Source: Pseudoxanthomonas koreensis_A
Lineage (GTDB): Bacteria > Pseudomonadota > Gammaproteobacteria > Xanthomonadales > Xanthomonadaceae
Assembly: GCF_041890415.1 (NCBI RefSeq)
Contig: NZ_CP169056.1
Coordinates: 2,790,001 to 2,854,000 of the forward strand
DNA length: 64,000 nucleotides
Direction: 5' to 3'
A program made the position numbers and the translations under genes. The notes under the pieces are model-generated. The model was not told where the DNA came from and did not search any database. It saw only the letters and a program-made list of their open reading frames with translations. This document shows, one piece after another, positions 44,147-57,190 of the stretch (the first letter of the stretch is position 1; each line of letters begins with the position of its first letter).

Positions 44147-45346
44147 ATGAGCCAGGCCCCGGCCACCCCGTCACTCCTCCCCGATTTCCGTTCGCGCCAG
44201 TTCCTGCTGGACCATGTGCGCGACACGATGGCCTTCTACCATCCGCGCTGCATCGACCCGGCCGGCGGCTTCTTCCAGTTCTTCCGCGACGACGGCTCGG
44301 TCTACGACGCGCACACCCGGCACCTGGTCAGCAGTACCCGCTTCGTCTTCAACTACTCGATGGCCTGGCAGCAGTTCGGCGAGCCGGCATACCAGGCCGC
44401 CGTGCAGCACGGCATCGCCTTCCTGCGCCAGCGCCACCGCAACCCGCACACCGGCGGCTATGCATGGGTGCTGCATGATGGCCGCGTCGAGGACGCGACC
44501 AACCACTGCTACGGCCTGGCCTTCGTGGTGCTGGCCTACGCCAAGGCGCTGGAAGCCGGGATCGGGCAGGCGCGCGAGTGGATCGCCGAGACCTGGGAGT
44601 TGATGGAGCTCCACTTCTGGGAGCCCGAGCACGGCCTGTACGCCGACGAGGCCAGCGCCGACTGGCAGGTCTCGCCCTACCGCGGCCAGAACGCCAACAT
44701 GCACGCCTGCGAGGCCTGGCTGGCCGCGTTCGAAGCCAGCGGCGAGCAGCGCTACCTGCAGCGCGCCGCCCTGCTGGCCGACACCATGACCCGGCGCCAG
44801 GCCGCGCTGGCCGACGGCCTGGTGTGGGAGCACTACCGGCGCGACTGGACCCCGGACTGGAACTACAACCGTGGCGACCGCAGCAACATCTTCCGGCCCT
44901 GGGGCTACCAGCCCGGGCACCAGGTGGAGTGGGCCAAGCTGCTGCTGATCCTGGACCGGCACGCCCCTGCCGCATGGCGCCTGCCGCGCGCGCGCGAACT
45001 GTTCGACCGCGCCATGGCCATGGCCTGGGATCCGGTCCACGACGGCCTTGTCTACGGCAACGACCGCGAGGGCGGCTTCTACGACGAGGACAAGTACTTC
45101 TGGGTGCAGGCCGAAGCGCTGGCCACCGCCGCGCTGCTGGCCGACCGCACCGGCCAGGCCGGGTACTGGGACTGGTACGACCGCCTGTGGGCCTATTGCT
45201 GGACCCACTTCGTCGATCACGCCCATGGCGCGTGGTACCGCATCCTCAGCCGCGACAACCGCAAGTACAGCGACGAGAAAAGCCCGGCAGGCAAGACCGA
45301 CTACCACACCATGGGCGCCTGCTACGAGGTGCTGAAGGTGGCGTGA
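44147..45346 (+). CDS. AGE-family epimerase/isomerase (probable mannose isomerase)
   Basis: 399 residues from the ATG at 44147 (AGGA nine bases upstream; the in-frame GTG at 44141 is too close to it). (alpha/alpha)6-barrel enzyme of the N-acylglucosamine 2-epimerase family. Conserved motifs include the Arg region HLVSSTRFVFNYSMAW, NHCYGLAFV, QNANMHACEAWL (catalytic His), PGHQVEWAKLLL, and the C-terminal His in TDYHTMGACYEVL. Next to a fructokinase and sugar transporter, the likely reaction is D-mannose to D-fructose rather than GlcNAc epimerisation, but family members also act on cellobiose or glucosamines. It follows the LacI gene on the same strand. Confidence 0.88.
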   Translation: MSQAPATPSLLPDFRSRQFLLDHVRDTMAFYHPRCIDPAGGFFQFFRDDGSVYDAHTRHLVSSTRFVFNYSMAWQQFGEPAYQAAVQHGIAFLRQRHRNPHTGGYAWVLHDGRVEDATNHCYGLAFVVLAYAKALEAGIGQAREWIAETWELMELHFWEPEHGLYADEASADWQVSPYRGQNANMHACEAWLAAFEASGEQRYLQRAALLADTMTRRQAALADGLVWEHYRRDWTPDWNYNRGDRSNIFRPWGYQPGHQVEWAKLLLILDRHAPAAWRLPRARELFDRAMAMAWDPVHDGLVYGNDREGGFYDEDKYFWVQAEALATAALLADRTGQAGYWDWYDRLWAYCWTHFVDHAHGAWYRILSRDNRKYSDEKSPAGKTDYHTMGACYEVLKVA

Positions 45347-45416
45347 CAACGCACGTGGGTCGCGGGGAATGCGATGCAGCGCCAGCGGAACAAGCGTGAC
45401 GTGACGGCGCGCGCGG

Positions 45417-45440
45417 TCGCCGGCAAGGCCGGCTCCTACG
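45417..45440 (-). repeat. REP-like element, copy 2 (supplies a stop codon)
   Basis: Minus strand CGTAGGAGCCGGCCTTGCCGGCGA: a GTAG foot and hairpin GCCGGC-CTT-GCCGGC. It matches the element at 29134-29157 except at the hairpin loop edge and its outermost bases. Its TAG (45438-45436) is the stop codon of the fructokinase gene. Confidence 0.65.
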
Positions 45441-46350
45441 GTGCCAGTATCTTTTCGACTTCGTCGTGCGTGGGCGCATGCGCGCCGGGGCGGGTGCAGG
45501 CCGCCGCCGCGGTGGCCGCAGCGAAGCGCACGTGGTCGGCCAGGTCGGCGTGCGGACGCAGCAGGCGGCTGGCCAGGAACCCGCCGACGCAGGCATCGCC
45601 GGCGCCAACAGTGTCGGCCACTTCCACCCGGAAGGCAGGTTGGCCGATGCACCTGTCGCCGGCAAAGGCGGTCATGCCCTCGCTGCCGCGGGTGTACAAC
45701 AGCACGGCCTGCGGCGCCAGCGCACGCACGCGTGCCAGTGCGCGCTCCGCGTCCAGCGCCGGGTAGATGTGGCGCAGGTCTTCGTCGGAGATTTTCAGCA
45801 CGCTGGCCAGGCCAGCCATGCGCTCGAACAGCGGCGGGTAGTCCGCGCCCATCAGGATCCGGCAGTTGGGATCGAAGCTGACCGGCACGCCGGCGGCATG
45901 CAGCCGCTGCGCCAGCTGCACCAGGCGCGCACCCAGCGGCTGCCGCACCAGGCTGATGCAGCCGAAATGGGCGAACGTACATGCTGCCTCCCAGCCCTGC
46001 GGCAGGCGCGCCTCGTCGAACGCCAGGTCGGCGCTGTCGCTGCCGAGGAAGAAATACCGCGGCGGATCGAGCTGATGCACCATCGCCAGCAACGGCGGGC
46101 GCGCCACCACCTGCAAGAAGCGCTCGTCCAGCCCGGCCGCGCGCGACTTGTCGATGATTTCCTGGCCGAACAGGTCCTCGCTGACCGCCCCGCCCCAGCC
46201 GGTGGGCAGGCCCAGCACCGCCGCCACCCGGGCCACGTTCCAGCAGGCCCCGCCGGCGACGCTGCGCCAGCTGTCCGGCCCGGTGCGGACGAAGTCGGTG
46301 AGGGCTTCGCCGAACACGACCAGGCCCGGCAGTGGCGTGGCTGGGCTCAT
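45436..46350 (-). CDS. PfkB-family fructokinase
   Basis: A 304-residue ribokinase-fold sugar kinase. The N-terminal signature is VAGGACWNVARVAAVLG and the ATP/anion-hole signature is VEVADTVGAGDACVGGFLA with the catalytic Asp. It is most like fructokinases, which give fructose-6-phosphate. The gene follows the transporter on the minus strand by 16 bp (one operon) and converges with the epimerase gene, completing a mannose to fructose to F6P route. Its TAG stop is within a REP-like element. Confidence 0.92.
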   Translation of the reverse strand: MSPATPLPGLVVFGEALTDFVRTGPDSWRSVAGGACWNVARVAAVLGLPTGWGGAVSEDLFGQEIIDKSRAAGLDERFLQVVARPPLLAMVHQLDPPRYFFLGSDSADLAFDEARLPQGWEAACTFAHFGCISLVRQPLGARLVQLAQRLHAAGVPVSFDPNCRILMGADYPPLFERMAGLASVLKISDEDLRHIYPALDAERALARVRALAPQAVLLYTRGSEGMTAFAGDRCIGQPAFRVEVADTVGAGDACVGGFLASRLLRPHADLADHVRFAAATAAAACTRPGAHAPTHDEVEKILAP

Positions 46351-46366
46351 GCCGGCCCCGGCGTGC

Positions 46367-47665
46367 TCAGCCGGCAGCCGCAGGCTGTGCCCGGCGCGCG
46401 CGGCCGATCAGGCCCCAACGCACCAGCAGCCCGTACGCGGCGATCCAGCCGTAGCAGAGCATCGGCACCAGCAGCGCCAGGCCCAGCCCCGCGCGATCGG
46501 CCACCATGCCCATCAGCAGCGGCACCACCGCGCCGCCGACGATGGCCAGGCACAGGATGCCGGAGCCACCGGCGGTGTCCTCGCCCAGGCCGTCGATGGA
46601 CAGGGTGAAGATGGTCGGGAACATCACCGAGTTGAACAGGCCGATCGACAGGATCGCGACCGCGGCCACGGTGCCTTCCAGCACCGTGCCGGCCAGCAGC
46701 GCCAGGCTCGCCGCCGCCACCGCACAGCCGGCCAGGACCACGCCAGGCGCCATGTAGCGCAGCACCCACGCGCCGATGAAGCGGCCGACCATCGCCAGCC
46801 CCCAGTACACGGCGATCAGGTTGCCGGCGGCGTGCTCGGAAGTGGTGGCGCCAACCATGATCAGGTAGTTGACCAGAGCGCTGCCGATGGCCACCTCGGC
46901 GCCCACGTACAGGAAGATCGACAGCGCGCCCAGGCTCAGCTGCGGCACCCGCAGCAGGCGCAGGTAGTCACCGTGGTTGACCGGCCGCACGGCCGGCACC
47001 GGCGAACGGCGCATCCGCCAGCACAGCGCCGCCAGGCCGACCAGGGTCGCGGCGATGATCATGTACGGCAAGCGCACGTGCCCGGCCTGCTCGACCCGGA
47101 ACGCGGCCAGCGCCGCGTCGGTCATGCCCGGCGTCGGCTCGGTCACGCCGGCGGCCAGGATCAGCGAGGAGCCGAAGATCGGGCCGAGCATGGTGCCGAA
47201 GGAGTTGAACGCCTGGGCCAGGGTCAGCCGGCTGTGCGCGCGGCTGGGATCACCCAGTCCGGCGACCAGCGGATTGGCCGCCACCTGGACGATGGTGATG
47301 CCACCGGCCAGCACGAACAGCGCGGCCAGGAACGCCGGGTACCAGCCCATCGAGGCGGCCGGCGAGAACATCAGGCAGCCCCCGGCCATGATCAGCAGGC
47401 CCAGCACGATGCCGCGCAGGTAGCCGATGCGGCTGATCAGCAGGCCGGCGGGGATGGACACCACGAAGTACGCCAGGAAGAAGCAGAACTGGGTCAGCAT
47501 CGCCTCGGTGTAGCCGAGCGAGAACGTGGCCTTGAGCTTGGGGATCAGCACGTCCACCAGCACGGTGCAGAAGCCCCAGGCGAAGAACAGGGCGATCACC
47601 AGCGGCAGCAGCCGCGACGGCCCCGGCATGGCAGCGGCGGCGGAAGGGGGTGGCGAAGCGTGCAT
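46367..47665 (-). CDS. FucP-type sugar:H+ symporter (MFS, FHS family)
   Basis: A 432-residue inner-membrane transporter with twelve hydrophobic segments. It belongs to the fucose/glucose-galactose (FHS) branch of the major facilitator superfamily: GFCTVLVDVLIPKLKATFSL at the N-terminus, VVSIPAGLLISRIGY, and LAQAFNSFGTMLGPI, which is diagnostic for this group. AGGAG sits six bases before the ATG. An operator-like site lies 60-72 bp upstream. With fructokinase and epimerase nearby, the cargo is probably mannose, fructose or glucose. Confidence 0.93.
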   Translation of the reverse strand: MHASPPPSAAAAMPGPSRLLPLVIALFFAWGFCTVLVDVLIPKLKATFSLGYTEAMLTQFCFFLAYFVVSIPAGLLISRIGYLRGIVLGLLIMAGGCLMFSPAASMGWYPAFLAALFVLAGGITIVQVAANPLVAGLGDPSRAHSRLTLAQAFNSFGTMLGPIFGSSLILAAGVTEPTPGMTDAALAAFRVEQAGHVRLPYMIIAATLVGLAALCWRMRRSPVPAVRPVNHGDYLRLLRVPQLSLGALSIFLYVGAEVAIGSALVNYLIMVGATTSEHAAGNLIAVYWGLAMVGRFIGAWVLRYMAPGVVLAGCAVAAASLALLAGTVLEGTVAAVAILSIGLFNSVMFPTIFTLSIDGLGEDTAGGSGILCLAIVGGAVVPLLMGMVADRAGLGLALLVPMLCYGWIAAYGLLVRWGLIGRARRAQPAAAG

Positions 47666-47724
47666 CGGCTACTCCTGGTCGGACGGGGGCACGGCAGGCA
47701 TTGCCGCTGCAACGAAATCAATCA

Positions 47725-47737
47725 GGTATCGTTATCC
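47725..47737. promoter_or_regulatory. operator-like site upstream of the transporter gene
   Basis: GGTATCGTTATCC (reverse GGATAACGATACC): imperfect arms around a central CG, as LacI-family operators have. It shares the GGTA-N-C-N-TTA core with 44069-44080. Confidence 0.35.
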
Positions 47738-47826
47738 AAGTTGCGGTGCCGGTGCAAGCGGCCTTCATCGTGCAACCACGCTGCAGCAGTCACGCTGGGG
47801 TCCCTCCTTCGACCACGGGGTGTCAG

Positions 47827-48168
47827 ATGCAACGGATGCCGTTGGCTGTATGTGCCGTCCTGGCCGCTGGCATGCAGGCCGGCTGTGCCACCCCGCAGAT
47901 CACGCCGGCCGCGCCGGTCGATGGCGTGGTTTCGGGCCAATGCCATACCGACATGGTCCGCGGCGCGGTCGGCCTGGCCGCCTCGGCCGCCACCATCGAG
48001 CGTGCCCGCATCGACAGCGACAGCACCCGGGTGCGCGTGCAGCACGGCACGCCGGACCGCCGCGCCAGCGCCACCCTGCCCGAGCCGCAGCCGGCCTCCA
48101 GTGGCGGCGAGCGCCTGATCATCGAGACCGGGGACCACAATGCGATCACCGGCATGCGCTGCGGCTGA
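47827..48168 (+). CDS. small lipoprotein, divergent I78-type inhibitor
   Basis: 113 residues. A lipoprotein signal with lipobox AGMQAGC (Cys about 18) is followed by a domain with an early Cys (SGQCHTDMVRGAVG), an RVRVQHGT stretch and a C-terminal GMRCG. The same pattern ends the neighbouring I78 protein (AALRCG). The two Cys would form the single disulfide of the I78 fold. The middle has extra residues compared with the neighbour. Secreted protease inhibitors of this family protect the cell from its own or host serine proteases. Assignment is by similarity to the next gene. Confidence 0.65.
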   Translation: MQRMPLAVCAVLAAGMQAGCATPQITPAAPVDGVVSGQCHTDMVRGAVGLAASAATIERARIDSDSTRVRVQHGTPDRRASATLPEPQPASSGGERLIIETGDHNAITGMRCG

Positions 48169-48262
48169 GCCTGGCGGGCCTGCTCCACGCCGGCCGGCGC
48201 GCTTAACACATTGCGAATCCCGCCTCTTGCACTCTGCACGCGATCGACGCCGGGTATCCCAA

Positions 48263-48646
48263 ATGAGCGCACGCAAGTTGTTTCCCCTGCTGCCCATCGC
48301 CCTGTCACTCCTGGTCGCGGCCTGCAGCCCGGCCACGTCCCCGGACGAGGACGCCGCCGAGCAGGAACAGGCCATCGCCGAAGCACAGCGCGCCGCCGAA
48401 CAGGCCGCGCTGTCGCCATCAGGGGTCGAGGCGCCTCCGGCGCCCACCTGCGATGCCAGCCAGGTCCAGGGCATGGAGGGACAGGCCTTCGACGAAGGCA
48501 TGGCCGAGCAGGCCCGCAGCGATGCCGGCGCCAGCCGGGTCCGGGTGCTGCGGCCCGGCCAGGCGGTGACCCTGGAATTCGACGGCACGCGCCTGAACAT
48601 CGAGATCGGCGACGACGGCCGGATCGCCGCACTGCGCTGCGGCTGA
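48263..48646 (+). CDS. I78-family peptidase-inhibitor lipoprotein
   Basis: 127 residues. The lipoprotein signal ends at LLVAAC (Cys about 20), followed by an acidic/Ala linker and the I78 domain (about 62-127). That domain begins TCDASQVQGMEGQAFDEG, continues through RVLRPGQAVTLEFDGTRLNI and ends IAALRCG. Family I78 proteins are potato inhibitor I-like folds that block serine proteases of the subtilisin and elastase type. It is tandem with the preceding gene, 94 bp apart, likely a duplication. Confidence 0.85.
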   Translation: MSARKLFPLLPIALSLLVAACSPATSPDEDAAEQEQAIAEAQRAAEQAALSPSGVEAPPAPTCDASQVQGMEGQAFDEGMAEQARSDAGASRVRVLRPGQAVTLEFDGTRLNIEIGDDGRIAALRCG

Positions 48647-48902
48647 GCCCCCCCCGGCCGGGGCCGTCGGCAGGCCCGGCGCAGGCGTCCATCGCGGGCA
48701 GGGCGGGCGGAAACCCGGGAAAACCGCAGGGGAGACTGTGGCCGCCGCCAGTTGCGGCAGCGCAGCAAGTTGTGTTCTATTCGGATTTCCGGTGGCATCC
48801 AGGTCGCGCAGGTTTCGTCAGAAACCGTGTGCGGTGCCACCCTCGCCCGCGTTCCGGGAATCGCTGAAACCCGGGGCGCATGTTCTTCGAGGCACAGCAC
48901 AC

Positions 48903-53377
<4,475 letters not shown>

Positions 53378-53381
<4 letters not shown>

Positions 53382-53512
53382 ACGCGCGCCCATCCATCAT
53401 GGCTTCGGCGCGGCGCGCATGCCGCCGCCATGGCCGGCTGGCCGTGGCCCTGCTGCACGGCAACCGCAAGAAACGCGTGCTGTCCGGCGTGCCGCCCGCA
53501 CGCCAGGGCTGA
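53378..53512 (+). CDS. possible 44-residue ORF overlapping the gltB stop
   Basis: An ATG at 53378 overlaps the gltB TGA (ATGA) and stays open to a TGA at 53510-53512. The product is short and Arg/Ala-rich (MNARPSIMASARRACRRHG...), without a recognised domain. In GC-rich DNA such a frame can be chance; only the coupling overlap speaks for it. Confidence 0.2.
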
Positions 53513-53701
53513 CCGCCCCGCCGCTGCCGCTCCGGGCGCCGCCTGCGCCGGTCTGCATGACCGGTACGGTGCCCGGCCTCCTCCGACCGAACCGATCCAC
53601 TGCCGCCCCGTGCGCGGCCGGATCCCGTGTCCCCGCTCCGCCGGGAGGCACCGGTCGCCCGTCTCCCGCCGCCGCGTGAGGCACTGCCGGAAACCCTTTC
53701 G
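53382..53701. other. 320-bp gltB-gltD gap
   Basis: Unusually long for a gltBD pair that is often nearly contiguous. It contains the doubtful 44-codon frame at its start and otherwise GC-rich sequence. I see no terminator, tRNA or clear promoter in it; gltD is probably cotranscribed with gltB. Confidence 0.6.
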
Positions 53702-55183
53702 ATGAGTCGCAAGCACATCTTCCAATTCCTCGAGCTGCCGCGCGAAATGCCGCGGCGGATCCCGATCGAACTGCGCACCGCCGGCGACTGGGGCGAGCTG
53801 TACGGCCGCTTCGGCCACGCCGAGGCCGACCACCAGGCCGGCCGCTGCCTGGACTGCGGCAACCCCTACTGCAGTTGGAAGTGCCCGGTGCACAACGCCA
53901 TCCCGCAGTGGCTGCAACTGGTGCAGGAGAACCGCATCCACGAGGCCGCCGAGCTGTGCCACAGCACCAACCCGCTGCCGGAGGTATGCGGACGGGTGTG
54001 CCCACAGGACCGCCTGTGCGAGGGCAGCTGCACGCTCAACGACGGCTTCGGCGCGGTGACCATCGGCGCGGTGGAGAAGTACATCACCGACACCGCCTTC
54101 GCCGAAGGCTGGCGCCCGGACCTGTCCGACGTGGTCGCCACCGGGCACCGGGTGGCGGTGGTGGGCGCCGGCCCGGCCGGCATCGCCTGCGCCGACCGCC
54201 TGGCGCGCGCCGGCATCCAGGCGGTGGTGTACGACCGCTACGAGCAGATCGGCGGCCTGCTCCAGTTCGGCATTCCCACCTTCAAGCTGGACAAGTCGGT
54301 CATCACATTGCGCCGGCAGGTGCTGGAAGGCATGGGCATCCAGTTCCGGCTGGGCGTGGAGGTCGGCCGCGACGTGAGCATGGACCAGCTGCTGGCCGAG
54401 TACGACGCGGTGTTCCTGGGCACTGGCGCGTACCGCTACACCGATGGCGGGCTGCCGGGCCAGGATGCGCACGGCGTGCTGCCGGCGCTGCCGTTCCTGG
54501 TCCAGAACGGACGCGTGGTCACCGGCCAGGAGCCGGGCGGACGGCCCATCGCCGGCTGGGAGGACCGCATCGCCCTGCCCGACCTGCGCGGCCGCCACGT
54601 GGTGGTGCTGGGCGGTGGCGACACCGGCATGGACTGCGTGCGCAGCGCCATCCGCCTGGGCGCGGGCAAGGTGACCTGCGCCTACCGCCGCGACGAGGCG
54701 TCCATGCCCGGCTCGGCGCGCGAAGTGGGCAACGCGCGCGAGGAAGGCGTGCGCTTCCTGTTCAACCGCCAGCCGCTGGCGATCGAGGCCGACGCGCAGG
54801 ACCGGGTGAGTGGCGTGCGCATGGTGGAAACCACGCTGGGCGAGCCGGATGCGCGTGGCCGCCGCAACGCGGTGCCGTTGGAAGGCAGCGAATCGCTGAT
54901 CGAGGCGGACGTGGTGATCATCGCGTTCGGCTTCTCGCCGGACGTGCCGGAGTGGATGACCGCGCTGGGCATCGAGGGCACGCCGAACGGGCGGATCGTC
55001 GCCGGCGGTGGCGGGCGCCTTGCGTACCAGACCACCCATCCGCGCGTGTTCGCCGGCGGCGACGCAGTGCGTGGCGCCGACCTGGTGGTGACCGCGGTGG
55101 CCGAAGGCCGCGACGCGGCGCAGTCGATCGCCACCTTGCTGGCCAGCCAGGCCATCGCCCAGGTCGAGCCCGCCGCAGCCTGA
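53702..55183 (+). CDS. gltD: glutamate synthase small (beta) subunit
   Basis: A 493-residue FAD/NADPH subunit that passes electrons to GltB. The N-terminal cysteine clusters CLDCGNPYCSWKCP and CGRVCPQDRLCEGSC bind two 4Fe-4S centres. The FAD Rossmann motif VAVVGAGPAGIACADRLARA lies near residue 147, and the NADPH motif VVVLGGGDTGMDCVRS near residue 300. The ATG at 53702 gives the family N-terminus (MSRKHIFQFLELPR); the earlier frame opening at 53627 does not. Downstream of gltB. Confidence 0.97.
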   Translation: MSRKHIFQFLELPREMPRRIPIELRTAGDWGELYGRFGHAEADHQAGRCLDCGNPYCSWKCPVHNAIPQWLQLVQENRIHEAAELCHSTNPLPEVCGRVCPQDRLCEGSCTLNDGFGAVTIGAVEKYITDTAFAEGWRPDLSDVVATGHRVAVVGAGPAGIACADRLARAGIQAVVYDRYEQIGGLLQFGIPTFKLDKSVITLRRQVLEGMGIQFRLGVEVGRDVSMDQLLAEYDAVFLGTGAYRYTDGGLPGQDAHGVLPALPFLVQNGRVVTGQEPGGRPIAGWEDRIALPDLRGRHVVVLGGGDTGMDCVRSAIRLGAGKVTCAYRRDEASMPGSAREVGNAREEGVRFLFNRQPLAIEADAQDRVSGVRMVETTLGEPDARGRRNAVPLEGSESLIEADVVIIAFGFSPDVPEWMTALGIEGTPNGRIVAGGGGRLAYQTTHPRVFAGGDAVRGADLVVTAVAEGRDAAQSIATLLASQAIAQVEPAAA

Positions 55184-55262
55184 CCGGGGCACGGGCCGTC
55201 TATCATCGCGTGGCCAGCGGATGGCCACGCGATCCGGTGCGCGCCCCAACAGGAGCAGGTGA

Positions 55263-56231
55263 ATGCGTCAATGGCTGCAATGCGGTGTCCTGGTTCTTCT
55301 CGCCGCCTGCATGGCCCAGGCCGCCGCCACGGACCGGCGCATCGCCATCACCATCGATGACCTGCCCTGGCATCGGGCCGGTGCGATTCCGGATCCGGTG
55401 CTGGCCGCGCGCCATGGGCAATTGATGGCGCAGCTCACCGCGGCCGGCGTGCCGGTGGTCGGCTTCGTCAACGAGGACAAGCTGGAGCGCGACGGGCACG
55501 TGTTGCCGGAACGGGTGGCGATGCTGCACGCCTGGCTCGATGGCGGGCACGAACTGGGCAACCACACCTACGCCCATCTCGACCTGCACGCCGTGGGGCT
55601 GGCGGCCTATACCGACGACATCCTGCGTGGTGAACGGGTGCTGCGCCCGCTTCTGGCCGAGTACGGCACCGCGCCGCGCTGGTTCCGCCACCCCTACCTG
55701 CGTGCCGGGCAGTCGCCCGGTGAGCGTGCCGCGCTGTCGGCCTTCCTGGCCTCGCACGGTTATCGCATCGCGCCGGTCACGGTGGACAACGACGAATGGA
55801 TCTGGGGCGCCGCCTATGCGCGGGTGCTGGACGGCCAACCCGACCCGGCGCAGCGCGAGGCCCAGCTGGAACGGCTGCGGCGCGGCTACATCCCCTACAT
55901 GCTCAACATGGTCGATCACTACGAACGCCAGTCGCAGGATCTGCTTGGCTATGCGCTGCCGCAGGTGTGGCTGCTGCACGCCAATGCGCTCAATGCGGCG
56001 ACCTTCTCCAGCCTGGTGGCGGGCGTGCAGCGCCGCGGCTACCGCGTGGTCACCCTGGCGCAGGCACTGCAGGACCCCGCCTATGCGCGCGGCGAGGATG
56101 GCTACGACGGCCCGCGCGGGCCAAGCTGGCTGCATCGCTGGGCAGCCGCCGAGAATCGCCCGGCCGCGTTCCATGCCGGCGAACCGCAGGTGCCGGGCTG
56201 GGTGCGCGAGCTTGCCGGGATCGCGCAGTAA
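55263..56231 (+). CDS. secreted polysaccharide deacetylase (NodB domain)
   Basis: 322 residues with a signal peptide (MRQWLQCGVLVLLAACMAQA; a Cys in the right place could make it a lipoprotein, but the lipobox is imperfect). Carbohydrate-esterase-4/NodB-fold motifs: TIDDLPW (general base and metal Asp pair), HELGNHTYAHLD (metal-binding His pair) and RHPYLRAG. Such enzymes remove N-acetyl groups from chitin-like polymers or peptidoglycan in the periplasm or outside. AGGAG precedes the ATG. Substrate unknown; monocistronic context. Confidence 0.88.
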   Translation: MRQWLQCGVLVLLAACMAQAAATDRRIAITIDDLPWHRAGAIPDPVLAARHGQLMAQLTAAGVPVVGFVNEDKLERDGHVLPERVAMLHAWLDGGHELGNHTYAHLDLHAVGLAAYTDDILRGERVLRPLLAEYGTAPRWFRHPYLRAGQSPGERAALSAFLASHGYRIAPVTVDNDEWIWGAAYARVLDGQPDPAQREAQLERLRRGYIPYMLNMVDHYERQSQDLLGYALPQVWLLHANALNAATFSSLVAGVQRRGYRVVTLAQALQDPAYARGEDGYDGPRGPSWLHRWAAAENRPAAFHAGEPQVPGWVRELAGIAQ

Positions 56232-56298
56232 CGACGGCAACCGGCCCGTAACCGGCCGCGCGTAGACTGGAACGGTCGCTTCCACGGAGCCGCCTTCC

Positions 56299-57180
56299 AT
56301 GCGCCTGGGTCTTGCCGCCAACCGCCTGCATCACGCCACCGAGGACGCGGCCCTGTTCCGCTGGCTGCGTGCCAGTGGCCAGGGCATCCGCGAGTTGCAA
56401 CTGCAGCTGCACACCGTCGGCCGCACCCACGAGGCGATCGTGGCGGCCGGCATGCTCGCCGGCCATGCCGGACTGAAGCGCTACCCCTACGGCCGCGAGG
56501 GCGGGCTGATGAAGCTGGTGGCCGAGGTGGTCGGGCTGGAAGGCGATGCGCGCACCCTGGACGGAGCCATCTACCTGATCGACCCGGTGGATCCGTCCTC
56601 GATCTTCCCCGAGGCCATCGCGCTCAAGCGCCAGTGCGTGATCCACGGCAAGCCCTTCATCTCCACCGTGGCCAGCGCGCGCGACTGGATCGAGACCGAG
56701 CGCATCCACGCCGGCCTGGGGCCGGACCCGGGCGCCGACCACTTCCATGCCTTCGAATCGCAGACCCTGGCGCTGATCGCCCACGACGCGATGAAGCCGC
56801 AGATGCTGGCCTTCGCCGCCGAGCACTACGACGTGCTGTCGCGCTTTGCCCGGCGCGTGGCCACCGGCACCACCGGCCAGCGCCTCAACGAGATGGCGTG
56901 GAGCCGCGGCTGGCCGCAGGACACGCCGTGGGTGCACCGCTTCCTCAGCGGCCCGATGGGCGGCGACGCGCAGATCGCCGACCTGGTGCTGGAGCGGCGC
57001 TGCCAGCGCGCGGTGTTCTTCGAGGACCCGCATGTGGCCCGACAGCACGAGGCCGACATCCAGTTGCTGGAGCGCGCGGTGACCACGGTCACCGACGAGG
57101 CGGTGTGCATCACCTCGCCAGCGGTGGCCGCACGCTGGGTGGCGGCGGTACGCCGGCGCCAGGCGCTGCGCGCGGCCTGA
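56299..57180 (+). CDS. methylglyoxal synthase with a duplicated MGS-like domain
   Basis: 293 residues, about twice the usual 150. The C-terminal half (about 155-290) has the full methylglyoxal synthase set: AHD (162-163), ATGTTGQRL (phosphate binding, 188-196), GPMGGDAQIADL with Asp223, and FFEDP...RQHEADI with His250 and Asp253. It should convert dihydroxyacetone phosphate to methylglyoxal. The N-terminal half (1-135) follows the same order in degraded form: LGLAANRL, TVGRTHEAI, YGREGGLMKL and AIYLIDPVDPSS. It lacks the catalytic AHD and GGD acids. It may be a regulatory or structural MGS-like domain. No Shine-Dalgarno is obvious at 56299. Confidence 0.85.
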   Translation: MRLGLAANRLHHATEDAALFRWLRASGQGIRELQLQLHTVGRTHEAIVAAGMLAGHAGLKRYPYGREGGLMKLVAEVVGLEGDARTLDGAIYLIDPVDPSSIFPEAIALKRQCVIHGKPFISTVASARDWIETERIHAGLGPDPGADHFHAFESQTLALIAHDAMKPQMLAFAAEHYDVLSRFARRVATGTTGQRLNEMAWSRGWPQDTPWVHRFLSGPMGGDAQIADLVLERRCQRAVFFEDPHVARQHEADIQLLERAVTTVTDEAVCITSPAVAARWVAAVRRRQALRAA

Positions 57181-57190
57181 GCCGCACCTC

